This document shows, one piece after another, positions 43,101 to 50,370 of a stretch of 64,000 nt of DNA (its first letter is position 1; each line of letters starts with the position of its first letter). The notes under the pieces were generated by a model. The model saw only the letters and a program-made list of their open reading frames with translations. It did no database searches and had not been told where the DNA came from. The stretch spans positions 1 through 64,000 of the forward strand of contig JAPPHB010000003.1 of assembly GCA_028821195.1 (NCBI GenBank), written 5' to 3'. The stretch is from Gammaproteobacteria bacterium. GTDB lineage: Bacteria > Gemmatimonadota > Gemmatimonadetes > Longimicrobiales > Gaopeijiaceae. The position numbers and the translations under genes are program-made.

Positions 43101-44325
43101 TCAACCCGAATATGCCCGACTGGCGCGAGCGGCCTCCATTCCACTGCTGGAGGCCTTCCCGGTTCGCTGTGTGGTAGGACAGCTTTCGATCCTGAGAACC
43201 CTGCTGCGAGCCGCAGCCGCGCATGGCGACAGGACACGATTCCTGGAACTGATCGAGGCGAAGCTCGCCTACAAGAGCATGAACGCAAGCCAGAGAGTCT
43301 ACTGGCTCACCATGGGGCTATTCGTGAATTCGGCGGCTTACGGAGAACGGCTGGAATCGTATGTCTCCGAAGCCCGGCGACCCGAGAATCGCATCCAGCG
43401 TTTGGTGGAAATGACTGATCCGGACGCGATCCCGCACGCCTTGAGGGATCTCTCGGACGCAACCGCCCTCGAAACACTGATCCGCTTGATCGGACCTTAC
43501 TCCGTAACGCCGCCGAGGACCGGCAGAGCCTATTCGGTGACGTGGCCGATACAAGCCAACTCGAGTGTTCACGGCTTCATCGCCCGGCTCTCGGAGGGCC
43601 GCTCAGTTGCCGCCAGGAATGCCCTCGAGTCGCTGGCGGCCGACGATCGACTCGCCAACTGGCGGTCCATGCTTCTCGATCGGCTTCAACAGCAGAAAAG
43701 CCTTCATCGAGAAGCCACCTTCGTGCATCCCAGCCTCGAGGACGTCGCCGAGGTGCTGGCCAACCGTCGGCCCGTCAATGCGGCCGATCTCTGGGCACTC
43801 ACCGTCGATTTGCTGCGGCAGTTCTCCAAAGAGATCCGCAACGGTGCTACATCGGATTGGCGGCAGTATTGGAATGTCGACAAGGACAACAAGGCGGTGA
43901 AGCCGAAACCGGAGAATGGTTGTCGAGACGCATTGCTGTCAGACTTGCGCCGAGAACTCACACCGTTGGGAATCGACGGAGTGAGAGAGGGAAGCTACAG
44001 CGATGACAAGCGCGCCGACATTCGTCTCTCAGTCCCAAGTTTCAACGTCCCGATCGAAATCAAGCGGAGTTGCCATGACGATTGGTGGAGCTCCATCAGA
44101 ACCCAGCTAATCGCCGAGTACATCCCCGACCCCGGAACCGATGGATACGGAATCTACCTGGTGTTCTGGTTTGGAGAGACTGAAGGCTGTCGGCGAGTAC
44201 CGGCGTCGGGACGAAAGCCGAAGTCACCGGACGATGTCCGGCAAGCCCTGCTAGGTACCCTCTCCGACCACGAACGCCGCAAGATCTCTGTCTGCGTAAT
44301 CGATGTGTCAAAGCCTGAGGACTGA
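40189..44325 (+). CDS. Very large NACHT-like NTPase with C-terminal PD-(D/E)XK-like nuclease domain
   Basis: A 1378-residue protein of a family I cannot name. The N-terminal NTPase has Walker A LLGSPGSGKT (about 47-56), a NACHT-style Walker B LYIDGLDE (90-97), a sensor-like FRLSCREADW (124-133) and NPLNLKML (194-201). AHRQLAEFLAARRL (310-323) is the motif that ends STAND/NACHT modules. Residues about 340-1230 are almost all helical and Leu-rich, like repeat sensor regions. The last 100 residues hold Asp1277 (ADIRL), Glu1290-x-Lys1292 (IEIK) and a Q-x4-Y motif (QLIAEY), a nuclease-like core. Known Avs proteins put such a nuclease at the N-terminus; here it is at the C-terminus. ATG 40189 overlaps the preceding gene. 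The coding region looks less GC-rich than its neighbours. Confidence 0.8.
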   Translation: MKHLVERTCTVVRARHETHERQSESSPSHKAESRPLEAFRDEPAYVLLGSPGSGKTEAFNHEAEHDGVERIRAGDFQDLDAKPEWRGKTLYIDGLDETRAGMFQGNTPLGAIRAKLQRLGCPRFRLSCREADWFGASDRERLKTVAPNGELKVLRLDPLSDQGILDILGRNLGHPDPQPFVDAARERGIDDLLRNPLNLKMLVAAVANGPWPRTRMETFDLACRKLVSEENLDHQIAWSGTANTRALLDAAGDLCASFLLTGKAGVTLPGTAADTDHPRLEHVSQGDQQLLRRVVGTNLFALPAEGRLIPAHRQLAEFLAARRLAELVAEGLPVRRLLALMTGLDGGIISEFRGLAAWLAALCQSARTEIIERDPLGAVLYGDVLQFSAREKRLLLRALKAETNRNPWLIAYASWDPPLANLVGQEMEEDIRQALGDPARDVAQQSLVHLILEAIRAAEPLPGLADPLMGMVRDDSWPMDLRCAALQAYMRASQDDAEASATLRRLLEQVYTGEVATLHDDLLGILLTELYPDELPVRDLVGYLREPVRRGGGIRYQVFWTERLLEKSTIEQMVQLLVLLREPMDRVRAESGVVPRGVYFVVRPPIVLLRHLLERSPESVPQKELAYWLDFSGWLGGELRFSAPGLVRDAEFFGNWLSDHGEVQKAIIEHRVRRCRGDPGFWACMHYPARSFFDDARKPEDFGTWCADQALDANTDDVATWFVWEAAEFVHNAKSREQEARERIAATLSGDTRLSERFEGRLRALEDHDRFQNELHAPEVPPAPADGRFDEVRAIVRANLTSLRANQCPLSLLHHLAVAYLDGFSDVHGETPIERLRYLLGPDEDLVDAALAGLRGAIHRTDLPLWTAIPKLAAEERIHYLAYPIIVGLEELSRVERDDIRLTEAQTRLALSIHFSVARLRYPADSAHPPRWLRGCVAREPALVGRIWARCARALLGGGAQTLPVIHLLPNQPEYARLARAASIPLLEAFPVRCVVGQLSILRTLLRAAAAHGDRTRFLELIEAKLAYKSMNASQRVYWLTMGLFVNSAAYGERLESYVSEARRPENRIQRLVEMTDPDAIPHALRDLSDATALETLIRLIGPYSVTPPRTGRAYSVTWPIQANSSVHGFIARLSEGRSVAARNALESLAADDRLANWRSMLLDRLQQQKSLHREATFVHPSLEDVAEVLANRRPVNAADLWALTVDLLRQFSKEIRNGATSDWRQYWNVDKDNKAVKPKPENGCRDALLSDLRRELTPLGIDGVREGSYSDDKRADIRLSVPSFNVPIEIKRSCHDDWWSSIRTQLIAEYIPDPGTDGYGIYLVFWFGETEGCRRVPASGRKPKSPDDVRQALLGTLSDHERRKISVCVIDVSKPED

Positions 44326-44379
44326 CGTTGGACGAAATTGACCAACATCCTTGGCAACCGGCCAGCGCGTCCGCTAGCG

Positions 44380-44769
44380 CTAGCTCCGACTCCTCCAGGC
44401 CGCGGCCAAACCCCGGTCGAACGTCATGAGCCCACGCGGCTTTCGGCGGATGCAGCAGGCCAGGTGCACCAGATCGCGGGCCTCGAGGCCACGGTGCCGA
44501 GCCGACAGGTCGCGCGCCAATTCGACATCGGCTTCCTCGACGGGCCAGACTTCGTCCACCGTGGAACCGACCAGGTCAAAGGCCGCGTCGAGCAGCGGCC
44601 GCCTGTCCCGGCGCAGGTAGCGATGGAGGAGTTCCTGGACCACTTCCGCCGAAGTGACGAGGGGCCTGTCCCGTTCCAGTGACCGGATGAAGAACTCCGT
44701 GGCTTCCTTCCGCAGGGGATGGTCGGCGCCCACGAAGTACATGAAGACGTTGGCGTCGACGAAAATCAT
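44380..44769 (-). CDS. PIN-domain toxin (VapC type)
   Basis: A 129-residue PIN-fold toxin beginning at ATG 44769. Active-site acids lie in MIFVDANVFMYFVG, in SAEVVQELLHRYL, and in ARDLVHLACCIRRKPRGLMTFDRGL. The start overlaps the antitoxin stop by four bases (ATGA). It converges with the NACHT-like gene, with 54 bases between the stops. Its position directly behind that operon may be chance or part of one mobile accessory block. Confidence 0.85.
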   Translation of the reverse strand: MIFVDANVFMYFVGADHPLRKEATEFFIRSLERDRPLVTSAEVVQELLHRYLRRDRRPLLDAAFDLVGSTVDEVWPVEEADVELARDLSARHRGLEARDLVHLACCIRRKPRGLMTFDRGLAAAWRSRS

Positions 44770-45038
44770 GTGACGTCGTAGTCCGGGTACCGCGTCTCGA
44801 CGATGATCTTCTTGATCTCCGGCCAGTCCAACTCCCGAGCGCCGGGCGGATGACGCGCGTCGCACCTGGCCGCGAACTCGCGAAGCTCCTCGACGGTGAA
44901 CTTGCGCGGGCGCGCCGTCGCCAGCTTTTCGTCAGCGGCCTCGCGCAGCCACTCCCCGAGGGACTTGCCTTCCCGGCGGGCCTGGGTCTGATACGCCATC
45001 TTGGCGGTCTCTTTCACGACGAAGTGGATGCGGGACAT
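44766..45038 (-). CDS. Antitoxin partner of the PIN toxin
   Basis: A 90-residue protein. MSRIHFVVKETAKMAYQTQARREGKSLGEWLREAADEKL reads as a ribbon-helix-helix-like DNA-binding start. The acidic tail ELDWPEIKKIIVETRYPDYDVT would neutralise the toxin. ATG 45038 fits the fold; the frame upstream is Arg-rich and unlikely to be protein. A promoter with a near-perfect -35 lies upstream on the same strand. Confidence 0.75.
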   Translation of the reverse strand: MSRIHFVVKETAKMAYQTQARREGKSLGEWLREAADEKLATARPRKFTVEELREFAARCDARHPPGARELDWPEIKKIIVETRYPDYDVT

Positions 45039-45167
45039 GGCGTTCGCGGGAACAGGGGATTCGCGTTTCGGCTGAAACGCCCTCGCGGCTCGTCCGGACG
45101 ACGTTTGGAGCGATATGCGGGTGGCCAAAGCGTGCGTCTTGCACCGTATTCTGATGCATGTGCCATG

Positions 45168-45196
45168 ATCTTGCACAACATCCGGTTAGCCGTCAA
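45168..45196 (-). promoter_or_regulatory. Promoter of the fourth PIN locus
   Basis: On the minus strand, TTGACG (45191-45196) and CAAGAT (45168-45173) are spaced 17 bases apart. The -35 matches five of six positions; the -10 is weak. GTGCAAGA occurs twice downstream on the same strand, a possible antitoxin-binding direct repeat. Confidence 0.45.
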
Positions 45197-45199
45197 GTG

Positions 45200-47671
45200 C
45201 TACCGCACCGCCCCCGCCTCCAGCTTCCCGTCCACGAACACCCACCCCGGCAGCACGAGGTAGTCGAAGGGATGCCCCTCCAGGATGACGAAGTCCGCGT
45301 CCTTGCCCACCTCGATGCTGCCGATACGGTCATCCATGTCGAGCAGCTCGGCCGCGTTCAGCGTCGCCATGCGCAAGGCATCCACCTCCGGCACGCCATT
45401 GCGGAAGGCCCACGCCGAGTTGAGGATGGGCTCGCCTCCCAGCCGTCCGATGGGTGACGCGCGACGCGACGCTCCCGGACCGTAGAACCCGACCTTCACC
45501 CCCGCCCGGTTCAGGATGGCGGGCCCTTGCACGCTCCAGCCCTCTCCACCCCCTCGGATGTCCGACGCGTAGCTCCCGGAGTTGCCCAGGATGACGCCCA
45601 CATCGGCTGCGGCCAGCCGATCCGCGAGGCGGTGCGCCTCCACGCCGCCGGTGACGACCAGCCGCAGGCCGTAGTTCTCCGCGATGCTCATGGCCTCCTC
45701 GATCTCGGCCACCCGGTCCGCGTGGATCATGGCGGGCACCTCCCCGGCGAGCAGCGGCAGCAGCGCCTCCATGCGCGCGTCGTACTCCCGCGTCTCGCCG
45801 GCCTGCGCGTAGGCGTTCGCCGCGTCGAGGGTCTCACGGATCATCGCCGACGCACTCGCGAGCGTGAGCGGCGCCCCGGAGTCGTCGGGCCACTCGCGGA
45901 GCGTCGCGGCCGTGAGCGCGAACACCATGCTGGCCGGCTCGCGCCGCACCATCTTCTCGAAGTCGATGCCCGGCGTCTTCACCACCACCCCGTTGCCGCC
46001 CGCCAGATTGCGCGTCCCCGGCGTGACGTGGATGGCGGTCACCCCGATGGTCGTGTTCACGCGGTACGACGGGAACCACGGGTCGACGGCGTACAGGGCG
46101 TTCATCTCCGGCACCACCGGCGCGGTGATCTCGTCGTTCTGCACCTGCCACTTGAGGTCGCCGATCCAGTCGTTGGCGAAAGCGCGCGCGATCACGGTGC
46201 CGGGCATCACCACCCGCCCTCCCACATCCATGACCGGCATGCCCGCGGGCGGGACCGCTCCCCCCTCCACCCGGGTGAACCGGCCGTCCTCGACCACCAG
46301 GGTCGCGTTCTCGATCGCCCCGCCGCTCACGGTGAACACGTGCGCCCCGGTGATGGCGAAGGCCTCGTCGTCGGCGGTGATCGCGCCGTTCACCGGGCCG
46401 AAGGGCCCAACGCTTCGCGGCCGCTCGGGCTGCAGCATCCGGCCGCGCTCGTACTCCAGTTCCCCATCCACGAACACCCGCTCCACCCGGTCCGCGGCCA
46501 GGTCCAGGAAGTGGCCGTCGAGCAGCACCAGGTCCGCGTCCTTGCCCTGCTCGATGCTCCCCACGCGGTCGTCGAGCATCATCGCCCGCGCCCCGTTGAT
46601 GGTCATCACCTCGAGCGCCTGCTGGTCGGTGAGGCCGTGGCGCGCCAGGAACGCCCCGTACTCGCGGAAGTCCTTGAAGTGCTGGTTGGACATGTCGGTC
46701 TGGATGCTCGCGTACACGCCCGCGTCCAGGAGCACCTCCAGCAGGTTGAGGGGCTCCGGGTCGTTGTAGTACTGGACGATCATCATCGGCCCGATCACCG
46801 GCATGACGTTCGTCCCGGCGAGCAGTTCCGTGAGCGGGAAGATCTCCTCCGCGTGCGCCAGCGCCAGCCGGTCGAAGAAGCCGTACTTGCGCGCCAGGCG
46901 GAACACCATCATCACCTCGCTGGGGTAGTGCGAGTGCGCGTGCACCATCACCTCGCCCCGGAGCACGGCCGCGAAGGCCTCCAGACGTTCGTCCCGCTCG
47001 GGGGCCGGCCCCTCGCCGGCGGCGTGCGCGTCCTGCCCTGCCACGTACGCCTGCGCGCGCCGGAAATAGTCGTCGGCGGTGGCGTACCAGCCCATCACCG
47101 TTTGCGGCGTCTCCCCCGGGCGCAGGTTGATGAGCGGGCGCACCGCCATCTTCAGATCGACGTAGGGCTTGAAGATCATGTCGGGCCCCGGCGTGCTCTT
47201 CATCTTCAGCGCCACCGACTGGCCACTGGAGATGATGCCGCTCCCGGAACGCGTGATCAGCGAGGTCACGCCCCCGGAGAGCGCCACCTGGATCATGGGA
47301 TCCTCCAGGTTCACATGCTCCACCGCCTTCCACTCCGCGGTGACCGGGCCCGGAATGCGCGCCCGGCCGGAGCGGTCGAGCGCCATGTGGGCGTGCGCGT
47401 CGATCAGCCCCGGGATCACGACTTCGGCCTCGTACACGCGGGCCCCGGCCGGCGCATCCACCGACGCGCCCACCGCCTCGATGACCCCGCCGCGGATCAG
47501 GATCTCGCCGTCCTGAATCGTCCCGCTGGTAGCGGTGTGGATGGTACCGGCACGGATGAGAATCGGTTCGGACTGGGCCAGGACTCCGCCCGGCGAAACG
47601 GTCACCGCGCCGGCCGCCGCACCCGCCGCCAGCACCACCATCAACGAGTTGCGTCTGCCGCTCCACTTCAT
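45200..47671 (-). CDS. Exported tandem amidohydrolase
   Basis: An 823-residue secreted protein with a Sec signal (LMVVLAAGAAAGAVTVSPGGVLAQ) and two amidohydrolase-fold halves. In the first, metal ligands are present: His-x-His in GLIDAHAHMAL, His residues in MVHAHSHYPSEV and LALAHAEE, and Asp in SIQTDMSN. The second half (about 430-823) keeps the fold and ends like an amidohydrolase (NAAELLDMDDRIGSIEVGKDADFVIL). Its first ligand site reads MPGTVIARAFAND without His-x-His, so it may have lost the binuclear metal centre. Family members hydrolyse amides, imides or peptides; the substrate is unknown. It directly precedes the propeller lipoprotein on the same strand. Confidence 0.85.
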   Translation of the reverse strand: MKWSGRRNSLMVVLAAGAAAGAVTVSPGGVLAQSEPILIRAGTIHTATSGTIQDGEILIRGGVIEAVGASVDAPAGARVYEAEVVIPGLIDAHAHMALDRSGRARIPGPVTAEWKAVEHVNLEDPMIQVALSGGVTSLITRSGSGIISSGQSVALKMKSTPGPDMIFKPYVDLKMAVRPLINLRPGETPQTVMGWYATADDYFRRAQAYVAGQDAHAAGEGPAPERDERLEAFAAVLRGEVMVHAHSHYPSEVMMVFRLARKYGFFDRLALAHAEEIFPLTELLAGTNVMPVIGPMMIVQYYNDPEPLNLLEVLLDAGVYASIQTDMSNQHFKDFREYGAFLARHGLTDQQALEVMTINGARAMMLDDRVGSIEQGKDADLVLLDGHFLDLAADRVERVFVDGELEYERGRMLQPERPRSVGPFGPVNGAITADDEAFAITGAHVFTVSGGAIENATLVVEDGRFTRVEGGAVPPAGMPVMDVGGRVVMPGTVIARAFANDWIGDLKWQVQNDEITAPVVPEMNALYAVDPWFPSYRVNTTIGVTAIHVTPGTRNLAGGNGVVVKTPGIDFEKMVRREPASMVFALTAATLREWPDDSGAPLTLASASAMIRETLDAANAYAQAGETREYDARMEALLPLLAGEVPAMIHADRVAEIEEAMSIAENYGLRLVVTGGVEAHRLADRLAAADVGVILGNSGSYASDIRGGGEGWSVQGPAILNRAGVKVGFYGPGASRRASPIGRLGGEPILNSAWAFRNGVPEVDALRMATLNAAELLDMDDRIGSIEVGKDADFVILEGHPFDYLVLPGWVFVDGKLEAGAVR

Positions 47672-47707
47672 CTCTCGTCCTCCTTTCTCAAGCGAGCCGC
47701 CGGGGAC

Positions 47708-49474
47708 TCATCTGTTCTCCAGGCGATCCAGAAATGGCGCGACCTCGAGCAGCACGATGTCGTCGCGCCTCCGCAGTTCGCGCAGGAACGGCCCCTTGTG
47801 GCCCGCGCCATAGGTCAGCAGAAAGCGAGCCCCCTCGCCCCCGTGCCGGTCGAGCGCCCGCTCGATGTTCGCCCAGTGCGAGGCGTTGATCGCGTCCCAG
47901 CCTCCAGGCCCGAGATCGGCATCGAACAGACGGGCGTACACCTGCATGCGGATGTCGTATGCCTCGTCGTAGGCGTCGGTGTGGATCCAGCGCGGATCGT
48001 CCCCGGCGCCGGCGGCCAACGCCCCGGCCGAAGCCGTGGCCGCGGCCTGGTATTCGGCCCAGGCTGCGGCCCGCTCCGGATCCAGCGAATACGCGTCGAG
48101 ATACGCCGCGCGGAAGTCGGACATCGGTTCCGTCCAGCCAGCCGTGGGGATGACCTCGAAGTCCAGTTCGCGCGTCAGCGGGAAGAGCGCTTCCATGTAT
48201 TCCGGGAAGAGGCGCGTGCGGGGTTCCTCGACGATGCCCGAGGCCTGGTACTCGGTCCACGCCCGCTCCCAGCGGTTGGGCGGAATCTCGGTGAGCCAGT
48301 AGTCGGGGTCGATCTCGCGCACCAGGTTGCGCACGACTTCGAGGCTGAAGGCCTCGCTGGTGGTGTGCCCGCCGTGGATCATCCCCAGGACGACGACTTC
48401 GTTGGGAACGAACGAGGGCCCGGCCTCCCCGGCAGCCGCCTCACCGGAGGTCAATGCGCCGCCTCCGGCGACCTCTACCGGCGACGGAATCAACTCCACC
48501 AGGGTGCCCGCCACCTCGTTGGCGACGAAAACACGCTCACCGTCCGGATGCGCCCGCAGCACGATCGGCTGCTCCCCCACCTCGATGGTCTGCACGACCG
48601 CCCGCGCCTCCAGGCCCACCACCGAGACCGTGCTGCCGCCGGCATTGTTCACCAGGGCGTAGCGGCCGTCGCCCGGCACGACCACCGAAAAGGGCCGCGG
48701 TCCGAGTCCCGGGACCCGGCCGACGACCGCAAACGAAGCCGTATTCACGAACACCAGCTCGTCCGAGCCGCCGCACGCCACGACGTAGGTGACCTGATCG
48801 GGCGTGAGGGCGCCCCCGGGCGGACCCGGACACGCGTCAACCGTGGCGTCGGTCTCCATGTTGAGCAGGTCGATCACGGAAACGGTGCCCGCATCCAGGT
48901 TGGGCACGAAGGCGTGCGACCCGTCCCACATCACGTCGGCCGGGTAGGGCCGATCGCCGGTCTCGTGAGACGCGACCGGCACCCCGGTCTCCGTGTCCAC
49001 GACCCACAGCAGGTCCGCGAACTCGGACGTGATCCAGGTCTCGCCCCGGACCTCGCCCGGCGAGAACAGAGACGGACCCGAGCCCACATTCCATACCGCT
49101 CCATCCACGATGCGTCCCTCTGCGTCGAGCCTGATGAGGGTCGAGTCCCGGAACTGACTGACCAGCCAGCCGTCGCCAACCCGGACGAGGTCGAGGGGCG
49201 TGTCCCCCGCTTCCCAGCGCACGACCACGGAGCGGGCCGCGAGGTCCACGACCCCGATCTGCCCGTCCCCGCTCAGCGCTACGTACGCGGTGTCGCCGTC
49301 GGCGCTGAAGCGGATGCCGTGCGGGGCCGCGCCCACCTCGATGACGGCGCCGACGCGGTAGGGTTCGCGCGCCCCGGCGATCGCGTCGGGCTCGCTGCAC
49401 GCAAGTATCAAGGCGCCCAGCACCGCCAGGACCAGCGGGCTGCCGGCACGTTTCCAGATCATGCTTGATCCCAT
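47708..49474 (-). CDS. Beta-propeller lipoprotein with C-terminal TraB/ChaN-like domain
   Basis: A 588-residue lipoprotein. The signal ends in ALILACS, giving a lipidated Cys. The first 330 residues are a YncE-like seven-bladed propeller (RFSADGDTAYVALSGDGQIGVVDL, then FVPNLDAGTVSVIDL, RYALVNNAGGSTVSVVGL, RVFVANEVAGTLVELI). The second part (about 370-588) starts with VVLGMIHGGHTT and ends with LLTYGAGHKGPFLRELRRR, resembling TraB/ChaN-type proteins. The combination is unusual. ATG 49474 is used, with GGGAG upstream; ATG 49462 is an alternative. It precedes the tandem amidohydrolase by 36 bases, so the two probably form one operon. Confidence 0.75.
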   Translation of the reverse strand: MGSSMIWKRAGSPLVLAVLGALILACSEPDAIAGAREPYRVGAVIEVGAAPHGIRFSADGDTAYVALSGDGQIGVVDLAARSVVVRWEAGDTPLDLVRVGDGWLVSQFRDSTLIRLDAEGRIVDGAVWNVGSGPSLFSPGEVRGETWITSEFADLLWVVDTETGVPVASHETGDRPYPADVMWDGSHAFVPNLDAGTVSVIDLLNMETDATVDACPGPPGGALTPDQVTYVVACGGSDELVFVNTASFAVVGRVPGLGPRPFSVVVPGDGRYALVNNAGGSTVSVVGLEARAVVQTIEVGEQPIVLRAHPDGERVFVANEVAGTLVELIPSPVEVAGGGALTSGEAAAGEAGPSFVPNEVVVLGMIHGGHTTSEAFSLEVVRNLVREIDPDYWLTEIPPNRWERAWTEYQASGIVEEPRTRLFPEYMEALFPLTRELDFEVIPTAGWTEPMSDFRAAYLDAYSLDPERAAAWAEYQAAATASAGALAAGAGDDPRWIHTDAYDEAYDIRMQVYARLFDADLGPGGWDAINASHWANIERALDRHGGEGARFLLTYGAGHKGPFLRELRRRDDIVLLEVAPFLDRLENR

Positions 49475-49563
49475 GGCAAACTCCCGAGCTTGCGAACAGG
49501 CGTTCAAAGTGTGGAGTATTGGGCCCGAGCGCACCCGACAACCATCACTCCGGACACCCTCGC

Positions 49564-50298
49564 ATGTCATCGTCCCGCCACGCCCTCCATCTGCATGAAC
49601 AGCTTCTGCTCCTTGTGCTGCGCGACCGCAAGGGCACCGTGGACTATCGAGCCGGCTTCTACAATCTCGCCATGGGCGGAGCCGTCCTCGCCGAACTCGC
49701 GCTTGCCGGGGTCATTCGCATCGAAGAGAGCAAGAAGGCATTCGTGGAAACAACGCCGGTTGCCGGCCGTCCCCGCGACGAGATCATGGCCGAGGCGCTG
49801 GACAGGGTTCGCAATTCGAAGAAGCGTCGACGCGCATCTTCCTGGGTATCGACCTTCGGCAACCTCAAGCGCCTCCGGCACCGCACCGCCCTCGGACTCT
49901 GCCGCCGCGGCATCCTGCGCACGAAGGAGTCGCAGATCCTGCTCGTCTTCAGGCGCAAGCTCTATCCCACCATCGATCCGGGGCCCGAGCGCAAGCTCAT
50001 CGCCGGCATGCGGGACGCCGTCATGGGCGATGGCGACATTGAAGCCGGACTGGGCGTCGTGCTCTCCCTGGCGCACGCCACCGGTTCGCTCCGCATCCAT
50101 TTCGAGCGCAAGGAGCTCAAGGAGCGCAAGGCGCGCCTGAAGGCCATCACCGCCGGAGAGCCCTTCACCGCGGGGGCCGGCTATCCCGCCATCGCCGCTC
50201 AGAAGGCGGTCAAGGCGGCAGTTGCAGCGTCCCAGGCGGCGGTGGCCGCAACTCAGGCCGCGGTCGTGGCCAGCATCGCCGCCTCCTCGTCCAGTTGA
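49564..50298 (+). CDS. GPP34-domain (Golgi phosphoprotein 3-like) protein
   Basis: A 244-residue cytoplasmic protein. The first 120 residues match the GPP34 fold: LHLHEQLLLLVLRDRKGTV, AGFYNLAMGGAVLAELALAGVI. A basic middle with KKRRRASSW then FGNLKRLRHRTALGLCRRGIL follows. The C-terminus is Ala-rich (VKAAVAASQAAVAATQAAVVAS) and low-complexity. GPP34 proteins bind phosphoinositides or lipids; bacterial roles are unknown. It is divergent from the propeller lipoprotein gene and convergent with the desaturase gene. Confidence 0.8.
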   Translation: MSSSRHALHLHEQLLLLVLRDRKGTVDYRAGFYNLAMGGAVLAELALAGVIRIEESKKAFVETTPVAGRPRDEIMAEALDRVRNSKKRRRASSWVSTFGNLKRLRHRTALGLCRRGILRTKESQILLVFRRKLYPTIDPGPERKLIAGMRDAVMGDGDIEAGLGVVLSLAHATGSLRIHFERKELKERKARLKAITAGEPFTAGAGYPAIAAQKAVKAAVAASQAAVAATQAAVVASIAASSSS

Positions 50299-50370
50299 CC
50301 GATCGTCCAGCGGGCGAGCGCGCCGCGCACCGGGCCGCGGTCCGGCGACCCACGCTGACGAAAGCCGACC

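Noticed and set aside
45527-49468. 1313-residue frame antisense to the amidohydrolase and propeller genes
   Set aside because: Repeated His/Arg-rich noise, no start context or domain, while the minus strand has signals and metal sites.
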